DNA of 64,000 nt from assembly GCA_002733805.1 (NCBI GenBank), contig NVXG01000004.1:1-64000 (forward strand). Reading direction: 5' to 3'. Source of the stretch: Robiginitomaculum sp. (GTDB taxonomy: Bacteria; Pseudomonadota; Alphaproteobacteria; Caulobacterales; Maricaulaceae). A program made the position numbers and the translations under genes. The notes beneath the pieces were generated by a model that had not been told where the DNA came from, searched no databases, and saw only the letters and a program-made list of their open reading frames with translations. Position 1 is the stretch's first letter, and every line of letters begins with the position of its first letter. Of the stretch, positions 26,977 through 36,634 are shown piece by piece.

Positions 26977-29780
26977 TATTCGGGTAAACCCGCTAGAATT
27001 TGTCGGGAACTTTGGCTGGAGGCATCATGGGCTTGTTGCCAGTCTGATTTATGGTTGGTCGGAGAAACCCGCACCGCAGTTACTTTGTATTCTGGGCACT
27101 CAGTAGCCCAGTCCGAGTTTTCGGTGGTGACAATATTGGCCCCGCTTTCGGGGTGATGGAAGGTGGTATAGACCACGCCAGGAATCATCCGCTCGGTGAT
27201 TTTAGCACGCAATGCAGTCTCGCCCTTGCGGCTGACAATCCCGACCCATGCACCGTCGGAAATACCATAGGTATCGGCATCCGCCGGGTGAATTTGCAGG
27301 AAGTCCTCGCTGGCCCATTGATTGTTATGGGTGCGGCGGGTTTGTGCGCCGACATTGTATTGGCTCAAAATGCGGCCCGTGGTCAAAATCAACGGAAAGC
27401 GACGATTAGTCTTTTCATCGGTGGGCACATATTCGGTGATGATAAACTTGCCTTTGCCACAGACAAATTCATGTTCGTGCATAATTTCGGTGCCATCGGG
27501 ATGGGCATCATTAAATGGCCACTGCACCGAACCGCGCCGGTCCAGTTCAGCAAAGCTGACATTGGTAAAAGCCGGGGTCAGCGCGGCAATTTCATCCCAA
27601 ATATCCGAGGCGCTTTGATGGCCCATATCATAGCCCATGGCTTGGCCCAAACCTTGGGTGACCTGCCATTCGTCCTTGCCGGTGGCGGATGGCATGACCG
27701 GGCGCACCCGGTTGATCCGGCGCTCTGCATTGATGAAGGTTCCGTCTTTTTCCAAGAAGGAAGTGCCGGGCAGAAAGACATGGGCGAACCGCGCGGTTTC
27801 GGTCAAAAACAAGTCCTGCACAATCAGGATATCCAGATTGCGTAAGGCGGCTTCTACATGGTGGATATTCGGGTCGGACTGCGCCACGTCTTCGCCTTGA
27901 ATATACATGCCCTTATAATTTCCAGCTACGGCTTCATTGAACATATTGGGGATTTTGAAACCCGGTTCCGGGTCGAGTTTACAGCCCCATTTGTCTTCAA
28001 ATGTGCCTCTGGTGATGTCGTCGGACACCGAACGATAGCCCGAAAGTTGATGCGGGAACGAACCCATATCGCACGAACCTTGCACGTTGTTCTGGCCGCG
28101 CATCGGGTTTACCCCGACCCCGGCTCGACCGATATTGCCGGTGATCATGGCCAGATTGGCCATGCCCATCACCATGGTCGAGCCTTGCGAGTGTTCAGTG
28201 ACCCCGAGGCCATAATAAATGGCCGCATTGCCGGCTTGGCCATAGAGCCGCGCTGCACTGATAATATCCTCAGCCGGTATTCCGGTGATGCCGGAAACGG
28301 TTTCCGGGGCGTTTACCGGATCAGCAATGAAGGTCAGCCATTCGGCCAGCAAATCCTGATCACAGCGGGCGGCGATAAACTGCTGATCGTGCCAGTTCTC
28401 TTTGACGATAACATGGGCAATGGCGTTGATCAGCGCCACGTTTGTGCCGGGTTTTAAGGCCAGATGCACATCGGCCTCAAAGTGGGGGGTTCGGACCAGA
28501 TCAATGGCTCGCGGGTCGGCAATGATCAGCTTGGCCCCTTGGCGCAAGCGGCGCTTCATTTGCGAGCCAAATACCGGATGAGCATCGGTCGGGTTGGAGC
28601 CGATGATCAATATGGTGTCGGCTTGCAGGACAGAATCAAAGTTCTGGGTGCCAGCACTTTCCCCAAAGGTTTGCATCAGGCCATAGCCGGTGGGCGAGTG
28701 GCAAACCCGGGCGCAGGTATCGACATTGTTATTGCCAAATCCGGCGCGGATCAGCTTGATAACGGCCCAGACTTCTTCATTGGTGCAGCGCGAGGAGGTG
28801 ATGCCACCAATCGATTTAATGCCATAGCGCTTTTGCGTTTCTTTCAGTCTTCTGGCGGCGAACTCAAATGCTTCGTCCCAACTGACTTCTTGCCAGGGGT
28901 CATCCATATGGGTCCGGATCATCGGTTTGGTGATGCGGTCCTCATGAGTGGCATAGGTGTAGGCAAACCGACCTTTGACACAGGAATGGCCATGATTGGC
29001 TTTGCCGTCTTTGTACGGAACCATGCGGATCAGTTCGTCGTCTTTCAGCTCCGCCTTGAACGAACAACCCACCCCGCAATAGGCGCAAGTGGTCAGCACG
29101 GTGCGGTCCGGCTCGCCTTTTTCCAGCACGGTTTTTTCAACCAGTGCATCGGTCGGGCAGGCCTGAACACAGGCACCGCACGACACACATTCGCTGTCGA
29201 AAAACCCTTCGGCCATCCCGGCAACCACTTTGGAGCCATAGCCCCGTCCCTCTATAGTCAGGGCAAACGTGCCTTGCACTTCATCGCAGGCCCGCACACA
29301 GCGCGAGCAGACAATGCAGGCGGCTGGATCGAAGGTAAAATACGGGTTGCTTTCATCCAATTCACCCTTGTCCGTACAGGCAGAAAATCGGTTTTCGGGC
29401 GCACCCAGTTCTGCGGCCAGAGCGAGCAGGGACGGGTCGTCCTTGGTATCGGACAGGTATAGCTCGATCATTCCCTGGCGGATTTTGGTCAGTTGTGCTG
29501 ATTGGGTATGGATCACCATGCCGTCTTCCACCGGCGTGGTGCATGATGCGGGTGTGCCCCGCCGTCCATCAATCTCGATCAGGCATAACCGGCAGGAGCC
29601 AAAGGCGGCCAATGTGTCGGTGGCACATAATTTTGGGATGTTGATGCCAGCGGTTTCACTTGCGTTCATCACCGAGGCACCGGCTGGTGCGGTGATCGAT
29701 TGCCCGTCAATGACCAGATTGACCGTCTTGTCCGATTGGACCGAAGGTGTACCAAAATCCTGCTCAATCAAAATCGCCAT
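26976..29780 (-). CDS. fdsA: NAD-dependent formate dehydrogenase alpha subunit FdsA
   Basis: The catalytic molybdenum (bis-MGD) subunit, oxidising formate to CO2. It has 934 residues. The order is a [2Fe-2S] ferredoxin domain (Cys52, 63, 66, 80), a His/Cys and two-[4Fe-4S] ferredoxin region (Cys155-165 and Cys198-208), a [4Fe-4S] motif CAYCGVGC (232-239), and the molybdopterin domains. The active-site pair is Cys360-His361 (RVCHSPT), a cysteine and not a selenocysteine. The C-terminal molydopterin-binding domain has TGRILSQYNVGAQTRR. This is the soluble, oxygen-tolerant FDH type of Cupriavidus and Rhodobacter. fdsB lies 3 bp upstream. Confidence 0.97.
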   Translation of the reverse strand: MAILIEQDFGTPSVQSDKTVNLVIDGQSITAPAGASVMNASETAGINIPKLCATDTLAAFGSCRLCLIEIDGRRGTPASCTTPVEDGMVIHTQSAQLTKIRQGMIELYLSDTKDDPSLLALAAELGAPENRFSACTDKGELDESNPYFTFDPAACIVCSRCVRACDEVQGTFALTIEGRGYGSKVVAGMAEGFFDSECVSCGACVQACPTDALVEKTVLEKGEPDRTVLTTCAYCGVGCSFKAELKDDELIRMVPYKDGKANHGHSCVKGRFAYTYATHEDRITKPMIRTHMDDPWQEVSWDEAFEFAARRLKETQKRYGIKSIGGITSSRCTNEEVWAVIKLIRAGFGNNNVDTCARVCHSPTGYGLMQTFGESAGTQNFDSVLQADTILIIGSNPTDAHPVFGSQMKRRLRQGAKLIIADPRAIDLVRTPHFEADVHLALKPGTNVALINAIAHVIVKENWHDQQFIAARCDQDLLAEWLTFIADPVNAPETVSGITGIPAEDIISAARLYGQAGNAAIYYGLGVTEHSQGSTMVMGMANLAMITGNIGRAGVGVNPMRGQNNVQGSCDMGSFPHQLSGYRSVSDDITRGTFEDKWGCKLDPEPGFKIPNMFNEAVAGNYKGMYIQGEDVAQSDPNIHHVEAALRNLDILIVQDLFLTETARFAHVFLPGTSFLEKDGTFINAERRINRVRPVMPSATGKDEWQVTQGLGQAMGYDMGHQSASDIWDEIAALTPAFTNVSFAELDRRGSVQWPFNDAHPDGTEIMHEHEFVCGKGKFIITEYVPTDEKTNRRFPLILTTGRILSQYNVGAQTRRTHNNQWASEDFLQIHPADADTYGISDGAWVGIVSRKGETALRAKITERMIPGVVYTTFHHPESGANIVTTENSDWATECPEYKVTAVRVSPTNHKSDWQQAHDASSQSSRQILAGLPE

Positions 29781-29783
29781 GGC

Positions 29784-31340
29784 CTATCCCTTCGCCTCTC
29801 GCCCGAAGTCTTCGGGGAAGTGCTTGATGGCGCTTTGCACCGGCATCGGGGTCAGCCCGCCCATGGCACACAATGATCCCTTGGTCAGCAATTCACAAAG
29901 CTCATCGAGCAGTTCTAAGTTTTGCTCGACGTTTTCACCGGCGATAATTTTGTCCAAGGTTTCCTTGCCGCGCACTGAACCAATGCGGCACGGGGTACAT
30001 TTCCCGCAGGACTCAACCTCGCAAAACTTCATGGCAAAGCGCGCTTGCGCCGCCATGTTTACCCCTTCGCTAAATACCACAAGCCCGCCATGGCCTAACA
30101 TGGCGCCAGCTTCGGTCATTTTCTCGTAATCCATTTCCATATCAAAGCCTGCAACCGGCACATAAGCCCCCAGCGGGCCGCCAGCTTGTACGGTGCGGAT
30201 GGCTTTGCCGGAGCGGGTGCCTTGGCCAAAATCTTCAACCAATTCACGCAGAGTAATGCCAAAAGCGGTTTCGACCAAACCACCGCGCGCAATGTCGCCG
30301 CCCAATTGGAAGGCTTGGGTGCCTCTGGATCTGCCTTGGCCGAAATCTTGGTAGAAGTCCGCACCTTTGGCCAGAATGATCGGCACACTGGCCAAAGACA
30401 ATACATTATTGATGATGGTGGGCTGGCCAAACAGGCCTTCAATCGCCGGAATGGGCGGTTTGACTTTAATCTGTCCGCGTTTGCCCTCAAGGCTTTCCAG
30501 CATCGAAGTTTCCTCGCCGCAAATGTACGCGCCGGCGCCCATCCGCACGTGAATATCAAAGGCCTGACCCGAGCCGTCAATGTTATCGCCCAGCAGTTTG
30601 GCTTCGCGCCAGATCGAGACGGCGCGGCGCATGGTTTTGACCGCATCCGGGTATTCGGAACGGATATAGATATAGCCAATGCTGGCCCCGACTGCGCGCC
30701 CGGCAATCACCATGCCTTCGAGCAGACAAAACGGATCACCTTCCATCAAAATTCGATCAGCGAAGGTACCGCTATCGCCTTCGTCTGCATTGGCGCAAAT
30801 GTACTTTTGCCCGGCTGGCTGTTCGAGTGCAGTTTTCCATTTGATACCGGTGGGAAACCCCGCACCCCCGCGCCCTCGCAGGCCCGATTGGGTAACAGTC
30901 TCGACAATCTGCTGCGGCGTGGCAGCCAGCGCCTTGCGTAACCCGACCAATCCGCCGTGGGTTTCATAATCATCCAGACAAAGCGGGGCCGTAATGCCGC
31001 ACCGGGCAAAGGTCAGCCTTTGCTGTTGAGCGAAATAGGGAATGTCTTCGGTTAGCCCCAGCGCCAGTTGGTGCGGTTTGCCGTGTAGAAAGTTCGCATC
31101 AAACAAGCTTTCAATATCGTCGGTCGTTACCGGGCCATAGGCAACGCGACCTTGTTTGGTTTGCACTTCCACCAAGGGTTCCAGCCACAACATGCCGCGT
31201 GTGCCATTGCGGATGAGTTTGACCTCAATGCCCCGGTTTTGGGCCATTTCGGCAATTTGCCGGGCGACTGCATCGGCCCCGACTGAACAGGCCGCGGAAT
31301 CGCCGGGCACGTATAGAGTGAAGGCTGCTTGATCCATCAT
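29784..31340 (-). CDS. fdsB: NAD-dependent formate dehydrogenase beta subunit FdsB
   Basis: The diaphorase subunit (NuoF-like) with FMN, NAD+ and a [4Fe-4S] cluster. It passes electrons from FdsA to NAD+. An N-terminal thioredoxin-like [2Fe-2S]-type domain without obvious clustered Cys precedes the NuoF part. Motifs are LRGRGGAGFPTGIKWK (FMN/NADH), ANADEGDSGTFADRILME, YICGEETSMLESLEGKRG and ESCGKCTPCRIGS for the cluster. The start is one of two adjacent ATG codons overlapping the fdsG stop; the open frame extends 31 codons upstream inside fdsG, which I discount. About 518 residues. Confidence 0.96.
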   Translation of the reverse strand: MMDQAAFTLYVPGDSAACSVGADAVARQIAEMAQNRGIEVKLIRNGTRGMLWLEPLVEVQTKQGRVAYGPVTTDDIESLFDANFLHGKPHQLALGLTEDIPYFAQQQRLTFARCGITAPLCLDDYETHGGLVGLRKALAATPQQIVETVTQSGLRGRGGAGFPTGIKWKTALEQPAGQKYICANADEGDSGTFADRILMEGDPFCLLEGMVIAGRAVGASIGYIYIRSEYPDAVKTMRRAVSIWREAKLLGDNIDGSGQAFDIHVRMGAGAYICGEETSMLESLEGKRGQIKVKPPIPAIEGLFGQPTIINNVLSLASVPIILAKGADFYQDFGQGRSRGTQAFQLGGDIARGGLVETAFGITLRELVEDFGQGTRSGKAIRTVQAGGPLGAYVPVAGFDMEMDYEKMTEAGAMLGHGGLVVFSEGVNMAAQARFAMKFCEVESCGKCTPCRIGSVRGKETLDKIIAGENVEQNLELLDELCELLTKGSLCAMGGLTPMPVQSAIKHFPEDFGREAKG

Positions 31341-31774
31341 TCGCCCTTTTGCTTCAACAGTTGATCCAGCCGATCCGCGTCCACTCGTCCATATAGTTTT
31401 TTGTCGATCATTACGGCCGGACCCAACGCGCAATTACCCAGACAATAGGCGTCTGTGAAAGGGTGGTTGTTGGCCTTTGCATGTTCGGCCAGGTTTTGGG
31501 ACCCTACGGCCTGACAGGCTTCGGCCCGGCAGATTTTCAGATCAATTCCGGCCAGAGGTGCCTGCCGAAAATCATGATAAAACGTCACAACGCCATAAAT
31601 ATCAGCCCGTGAAATGTTCAAGGCATCAGCAATATCAACCAATGCATCCTTGGGCAAAAACCCGGTTTCATCCTGAACCTGATGCAGGATTTCAATCAGG
31701 GCAGAGGGCTTAGCATTATGTTCTTTGCATATTTGCCGTACGCGGTTCTGTTTTTCAGGACGGGTCGCAAGCAT
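31337..31774 (-). CDS. fdsG: NAD-dependent formate dehydrogenase gamma subunit FdsG
   Basis: A 145-residue NuoE-like subunit with a thioredoxin-fold [2Fe-2S] domain. The ligands are Cys82, Cys87, Cys111 and Cys115 (ICRAEACQAVGSQ, YCLGNCALGPAV). It joins FdsB in the diaphorase module. It is the first gene of fdsGBA-fdhD, divergent from fhs across a 251-bp region that must hold both promoters. FdsB overlaps its end by 4 bp. Confidence 0.95.
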   Translation of the reverse strand: MLATRPEKQNRVRQICKEHNAKPSALIEILHQVQDETGFLPKDALVDIADALNISRADIYGVVTFYHDFRQAPLAGIDLKICRAEACQAVGSQNLAEHAKANNHPFTDAYCLGNCALGPAVMIDKKLYGRVDADRLDQLLKQKGE

Positions 31775-31858
31775 CGTTATCTCTCAACCAACTATTCATC
31801 TAAAATTATTTACCACGGGTTGGTTCGTCAATCCATGACCTATTTTTGGGTTCATTGA

Positions 31859-31881
31859 GGGAGGAACAAAATGGTTCCGCC
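31859..31881. other. Hairpin in the fdsG-fhs divergent region
   Basis: An imperfect stem, GGGAGGAAC against GTTCCGCC, with a 6-base loop lies between the divergent promoters of fdsG and fhs. It is followed on the + strand by GGGCAACTC. It lacks the conserved 5' half of the ZTP riboswitch that often precedes fhs. It may be an operator or a structured leader; the evidence is only the pairing. Confidence 0.25.
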
Positions 31882-32025
31882 GGGCAACTCTTTGAGCTGT
31901 AAACAAAAGTTTGAATTGGCGCGTGATTTTTCTTTCCACTCGGCCCATACTGCTTTGCAATAAAGCGGAATGCTAAAATTCCACCATCAAGCAAATAAAA
32001 GGGCGGCTTCACCCGCAAAACCTCC

Positions 32026-33726
32026 ATGGCTCAGAATGATTTACCGCCGCCTGGCGCGCCTGATATTGAAATTGCCCGTGCCGCCACCATGAAATCCATA
32101 CTGCCCTTGGCCAATGATAAGCTGGGCATTCCCGCCGAGGCACTGGTGCCGTATGGCCATTTCAAGGCCAAGCTCACCCTGGACTATATCAAGGGTCTGC
32201 AAGCCAAGCGCGATGGCAAACTGGTGCTGGTCACGGCGGTGACCCCAACCCCGGCCGGGGAAGGCAAAACCACGACCAGCGTTGGGTTGAATGATGGGCT
32301 AAACGCAATTGGAGTGAATTCGATTGTCTGTCTGCGCGAGCCATCTTTGGGCCCGTGCTTTGGCATGAAAGGCGGGGCAGCAGGTGGTGGCCGGGCGCAA
32401 GTCTTGCCGATGGAAGACATCAATTTGCATTTTAACGGCGATTTTCACGCCATTACCTCAGCCCACAGCCTAATCTCGGCGATGATCGACAATCATCTGC
32501 AATGGGGCAATGAGCTGGACATTGATCCGCGCCGCATTACTTGGCGGCGGGTGGTTGATATGAATGACCGGGCGTTGCGCAATATCACCATTGGGCTGGG
32601 TGGCCCGACCCAAGGCGTGCCGCGCGAAGGTGGGTTTGATATTACGGTCGCATCCGAATTGATGGCGATTTTCTGTCTGGCGACTGACCTGAAAGACCTG
32701 CAAAAGCGGGTCGGCGACATTATTATTGGCAAAACTTACAAGAAAAAGCCGGTCACCGTTCGGGAACTACAGGCCGATGGTGCGGTAACCGTTTTGCTGA
32801 AAGATGCCTTGCAGCCCAATTTGGTGCAATCCATCGAGCACAATCCGGCCTTTATCCATGGCGGCCCATTCGCCAATATCGCCCACGGTTGCAATAGTGT
32901 GATTGCCACCAAAACCGCTCTGAAATTGGCCGATGTCGTGGTGACTGAGGCCGGGTTCGGGGCCGATTTGGGTGCGGAAAAATTTTTGAATATCAAATGC
33001 CGCCAATCGGGTATTCGTCCTGATGCGGTGGTGCTAGTTTGCACTATTCGCGCCATGAAAATGCAGGGCGGGATCGCTAAAGGAGAATTGCAAGCCGAAA
33101 ACGTCGAAGCGGTGCAGGCCGGGTGTGTCAATTTACGCAAGCATATCCATAATATGCGAGCCTTTGGTCTAGACCCAATTGTGGCACTGAACCATTTTGT
33201 ACACGATACCGAGGCTGAAATTGCCATTGTCCGCGAAGTTTGCGCCGATGAAGGCGCGCAAATGGCTGTATCGAAACACTGGGCCGAAGGCGGCGCGGGA
33301 GCCATTGAGTTGGCTGAAGCCCTCAAAGCCCGATTGGACAGCAACAAGACAGAAGTCAAATTGATTTATGACGATCAAATGCCGCTGGCCAAAAAAATTG
33401 AAGTGGTCGCCACGACCATTTATGGCGCCAAAGACATTGCCCTGTCAGCCGAAGCGGCGCGTTCTTTGCGTGAGATCGAGAAAATGGGATTTGGGCATTT
33501 GCCGGTGTGCATTGCCAAAACCCAGAACAGCTTCTCGACAGACCCTAAAAAACTGGGTGCCCCCAGCGGCCATACGGTCGAAGTGCGCGAGGCTACCCTG
33601 TGTGCCGGGGCCGGGTTCGTCGTGGCGATTTGCGGCAATATCATGCGGATGCCCGGTCTGCCCCGGCATCCGGCAGCGTTGGATATTGGTCTGGATGAGG
33701 ACGGACAGATTGTCGGGTTATCTTAA
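32026..33726 (+). CDS. fhs: Formate-tetrahydrofolate ligase
   Basis: It makes 10-formyl-THF from formate, ATP and THF, or runs in reverse to release formate and ATP. It has 566 residues, normal for the family. The P-loop [12 protein letters not shown] (73-84) and the signatures [20 protein letters not shown] and [18 protein letters not shown] are intact. The start has no strong ribosome binding site (CGCAAAACCTCC just upstream), so the exact first codon could differ slightly. It is divergent from fdsGBA and forms with folD a complete methylene-THF to formate route. Confidence 0.97.
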   Translation: MAQNDLPPPGAPDIEIARAATMKSILPLANDKLGIPAEALVPYGHFKAKLTLDYIKGLQAKRDGKLVLVTAVTPTPAGEGKTTTSVGLNDGLNAIGVNSIVCLREPSLGPCFGMKGGAAGGGRAQVLPMEDINLHFNGDFHAITSAHSLISAMIDNHLQWGNELDIDPRRITWRRVVDMNDRALRNITIGLGGPTQGVPREGGFDITVASELMAIFCLATDLKDLQKRVGDIIIGKTYKKKPVTVRELQADGAVTVLLKDALQPNLVQSIEHNPAFIHGGPFANIAHGCNSVIATKTALKLADVVVTEAGFGADLGAEKFLNIKCRQSGIRPDAVVLVCTIRAMKMQGGIAKGELQAENVEAVQAGCVNLRKHIHNMRAFGLDPIVALNHFVHDTEAEIAIVREVCADEGAQMAVSKHWAEGGAGAIELAEALKARLDSNKTEVKLIYDDQMPLAKKIEVVATTIYGAKDIALSAEAARSLREIEKMGFGHLPVCIAKTQNSFSTDPKKLGAPSGHTVEVREATLCAGAGFVVAICGNIMRMPGLPRHPAALDIGLDEDGQIVGLS

Positions 33727-33748
33727 GGTGAAACTGAGAGGTCCCGCT

Positions 33749-34327
33749 TTATAAATCGCCCATTAGCGAATCATGACTTCGTGCGGTTTTACAGTCAGTG
33801 CGTCGATAGGCGTCCGTCCATTTGATTGATTCGGGTTCGACGTAGACATAGGTTGTTCCATCCGTATCTAGCTTCATTTCACCAGAGGCGATGCGGATTT
33901 CATCGTTGATGAGCATAAAGAATTGCTCTTCGATATGGTGATCTCCTTCTGCGTCATATTCATAGAAGGCTTTGATGAGATAGGACTCCCGATCAGGGTA
34001 TACTGTCTCTACAGAGTAAGAAGATATGGTTCCGATCTTTTTGTCTTTTTCGGCCGGAAGGTAATAGTAAAGCCCCGTAATATTATCTGTATCCACATAG
34101 GTGAGTTCGATAAATGTAACATTCTCAAGGATGCCATCCCCTGTGGAAGCATCGCTTTTGAATGCTTCGAAATAACAAACGGGTTCACTTAGGAATTCTG
34201 CAATTGAATAAGATTTGTTGGCTTCTTCGACCGTGGCTGGCGTTTGTTTGTCCTGCTGATTAAAAGCATAAAAGCTAAGCAAGACAATGATGATCAGAAG
34301 AGCGGGGATCATAAGTTTTTTCATCAT
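33749..34327 (-). CDS. Exported or membrane-anchored protein of unknown function
   Basis: A 192-residue protein with one hydrophobic N-terminal helix (about 5-22; LMIPALLIIIVLLSFYAF) and a polar, Thr/Tyr/Asp-rich remainder likely to lie in the periplasm (YYYLPAEKDKKIGTISSYS, YVYVEPESIKW). The beta-rich look suggests a small sandwich or barrel fold, but I recognise no family. Codon use looks more AT-rich than that of its neighbours, which may mean recent acquisition. It converges on fhs and stands upstream of nothing obvious. Confidence 0.6.
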   Translation of the reverse strand: MMKKLMIPALLIIIVLLSFYAFNQQDKQTPATVEEANKSYSIAEFLSEPVCYFEAFKSDASTGDGILENVTFIELTYVDTDNITGLYYYLPAEKDKKIGTISSYSVETVYPDRESYLIKAFYEYDAEGDHHIEEQFFMLINDEIRIASGEMKLDTDGTTYVYVEPESIKWTDAYRRTDCKTARSHDSLMGDL

Positions 34328-34415
34328 ACATGAATGGTACGATCCTTAGCTCATGAAGGTCAAGTTTTTGAGTTTAACAGGCCAAAATTGATATACGTGT
34401 GCATGGACGTGAAAC

Positions 34416-35438
34416 TTACAACGTAGATTGCCCGGTTTCTAGCAGGTCGACCATGCTGCGGTAAATCTCGATCACTTTGTCTTTTTGTGTGGCACCCAGC
34501 GAGGCGTAATTCCGCATCCCCGGTGCGGAATTCAACTCCAATATGGTGCAATCTGCCGAGGTGTTGCGATGGTCAGCGCACAGAACATCCACGCCGGCAA
34601 AGGTTAAGCCGATTGTGTTCGCCGCTTGGATACAGATCGCCTTGAAACTATCGCTTAGTTCATCCAGCACCGGGACGATCTCGCCGCCGGTGGACAGATT
34701 TGCGTTGGGGAGCAAAGACACAATTTCTCCGACTGCGATGATGTCATCAAGGGTTCGGTCTTGCGATTGCAGATGACTGGCAATGTTATCGTGCGCGGTA
34801 ATCAAGCAATGGCCACGACCTGCCGCCAGCAATTCTTCGGTTTTGGCTTCGATCAGGGATGTCAGTGTATCCATCCCATTGCCGCAAACGCAAAGCGCGA
34901 TCCGTTGATAGGCCAAGACAATTTTGCCATCCAGCACCAAAACCCGATAATCACGACCGGTGATTGCGGGTTGGACCAATGCTTTGGTGTGGGATTGAAA
35001 TACTTGGGTAAGGGCGGTGGATAATTGATCTTGCGAGCGAACCCGGTAGATGTTCCGGCCGCTGGCTCCCGCATTGGGTTTTACAAACAAGGGAAAATCT
35101 TGCTCAATTGCATACTGGGCGGCTGCTTCCATACCGTTCAAACTATCAGCCATTGCCGGGTGTTTTTGGCTGGTTTCCGTGCAAAATTCGGGCGAGCATA
35201 TCAAAATACCGTCCGCCGCCTTCAATCCCGACTGGCGCAAAAAATGTGCGGTATAATCTTTATCCAACGCAATTTTACTGGCGGCTTCATGGTTGATTTG
35301 TAAGCTGGAGCCGGTAAAGAAACTGCGCTGACCCGATGCAAACTCGATATACCCGACATAGCCAAACCGGGGTTCCACATAAAACCCCAAATCATTTTCA
35401 GCGCATATCTCACGCAAAATATCGGCCAGAAAGGACAC
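34416..35438 (-). CDS. ATP-grasp ligase-like protein, last gene of an ABC-exporter operon
   Basis: A 340-residue ATP-grasp protein most like the C-terminal ligase part of cyanophycin synthetase or GshF. Visible parts are INHEAASKIALDKDYTAHFL, the ATP-binding FPLFVKPNAGASGRNIYRV, DYRVLVLDGKIVLAYQRI, and the Mg2+-binding ILELNSAPGM. Such enzymes join a carboxylate, via an acyl phosphate, to an amine or thiol, as in peptide or glutathione synthesis; the substrate here is unknown. The gene starts 8 bp after the stop of a MacB-like permease gene on the same strand, so it belongs to the exporter operon. Confidence 0.85.
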   Translation of the reverse strand: MSFLADILREICAENDLGFYVEPRFGYVGYIEFASGQRSFFTGSSLQINHEAASKIALDKDYTAHFLRQSGLKAADGILICSPEFCTETSQKHPAMADSLNGMEAAAQYAIEQDFPLFVKPNAGASGRNIYRVRSQDQLSTALTQVFQSHTKALVQPAITGRDYRVLVLDGKIVLAYQRIALCVCGNGMDTLTSLIEAKTEELLAAGRGHCLITAHDNIASHLQSQDRTLDDIIAVGEIVSLLPNANLSTGGEIVPVLDELSDSFKAICIQAANTIGLTFAGVDVLCADHRNTSADCTILELNSAPGMRNYASLGATQKDKVIEIYRSMVDLLETGQSTL

Positions 35439-35446
35439 GGGTTTAG

Positions 35447-36625
35447 CTATCCGCCGTGAACCGATAAGAGCGGCACTCTGGCGGCGCGAATGGACGGGAT
35501 AATTCCGCCTAGCAAACCGATAATCAGCGCCATGACAATGCCGCTTTGCACGGCCTCGCCAGTTACTTCGAACGCAAACACCACTTGGGTGAAATTTCCG
35601 CCCAGCGTCGATGCGCTAATACCGTTAAAGATCAACCAAGCTAATACGGAGCCAACCAGTCCGCCGACAAAAGCCAACAATAAGGCCTCGACCAATGTGC
35701 TGACAAATGCCGCAAATCCGGCAAAGCCAATGGCCCGCAAGGTGGCGATTTCGCGGGTTCGAGCCTCGACCGAGGCGTACATGGTGTTCCACGCGCCAGC
35801 CAGTGCGCCAAACGCCATAACGATAGCCAGCGGCCAGCCCATATAGAGGATGATATTGGTGATTCCGCTGGCTTGCCCGGAGAAAAATTCTTTCTCGGTG
35901 ATGATGTCCAGATTAAGGGTCGGCTCATTCTCTGCCCAGTCCTGCAAGGCTTTCAGGCCATCAGCACCATCCAGTTTTGCCCGCACCGACTGATAGCCGC
36001 TGCCCCGCTGATAGAGGCTCTGGATCGATCCGGCATCGGCCCATATCTCGGATTCGAATACCGTGCCGCCGGTGGAAAACACCCCGACCACTTTCCAAGT
36101 GGCGGTGCCCAGGCGGACCTCGCTGCCCAGATCAAACCCGGCAAACTCGCGCAAAATTGCTTGACCAACAATCAGCTCGTTACTGCCGGAACCAAACATA
36201 TGGCCTTCAACAATTTTCAAGCCCTGTCGCAAAACCAGTGCGTCCGGCTCAACCCCGCGCAAGGGCAGGTTAACGTCGGTCAGGGTGGTGCGTTTCAGCC
36301 CATCGACAATCACATACAGCTCGCCTGAAACAATGGTATTGCCATCGGCATTGCGGGCAATGCCGGGGGCTTCGCGGATCAGACGCAATTGAGCCAGTGA
36401 TATGCCAGAGTTCAGCTCGGCTTGTGCGCCTTTGCGAAGCATGACGGCAACATCCGTTGAGCCAGAGCCGGATAATGTGGCCTTAAACCCGTTGGCCATG
36501 GCCAAAAAGGCCATTAGCACCAAAACCACCAATGCCACCGAAAACACAGTGGCCAGCGACATGCCCCAGCGTTGGGGGATGGAGCGCAGATTCAACTTGG
36601 TCAGTGCGGCAATTTGCTTGAACAT
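35447..36625 (-). CDS. ABC exporter permease, FtsX/MacB type (second)
   Basis: A 392-residue permease with one N-terminal membrane helix (about 21-45), a periplasmic MacB-type domain (about 50-255), and three C-terminal helices forming an FtsX domain (GWPLAIVMAFGALAGAWNTMYASVEARTREIATLRAIGF). The last motif is the coupling helix that contacts the ATPase. It is paired with the other permease gene upstream, so the transporter is probably a heterodimer of the two. 9 bp separate it from the upstream permease. Confidence 0.9.
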   Translation of the reverse strand: MFKQIAALTKLNLRSIPQRWGMSLATVFSVALVVLVLMAFLAMANGFKATLSGSGSTDVAVMLRKGAQAELNSGISLAQLRLIREAPGIARNADGNTIVSGELYVIVDGLKRTTLTDVNLPLRGVEPDALVLRQGLKIVEGHMFGSGSNELIVGQAILREFAGFDLGSEVRLGTATWKVVGVFSTGGTVFESEIWADAGSIQSLYQRGSGYQSVRAKLDGADGLKALQDWAENEPTLNLDIITEKEFFSGQASGITNIILYMGWPLAIVMAFGALAGAWNTMYASVEARTREIATLRAIGFAGFAAFVSTLVEALLLAFVGGLVGSVLAWLIFNGISASTLGGNFTQVVFAFEVTGEAVQSGIVMALIIGLLGGIIPSIRAARVPLLSVHGG

Positions 36626-36634
36626 GATGCTCTC

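Noticed and set aside
28464-29462. 332-codon open frame opposite fdsA
   Set aside because: It is the shadow of a strongly conserved gene; no plausible product, and fdsA has intact iron-sulfur and molybdenum motifs in the real frame.
31775-32025. ZTP (pfl) riboswitch before fhs
   Set aside because: GCCGGGCA-like bases occur near 31879-31885, but the conserved 5' half and its pseudoknot partner were not found.
31806-32027. Short minus-strand frame upstream of fdsG
   Set aside because: It has no ribosome binding site or recognisable features and fills the divergent promoter region.
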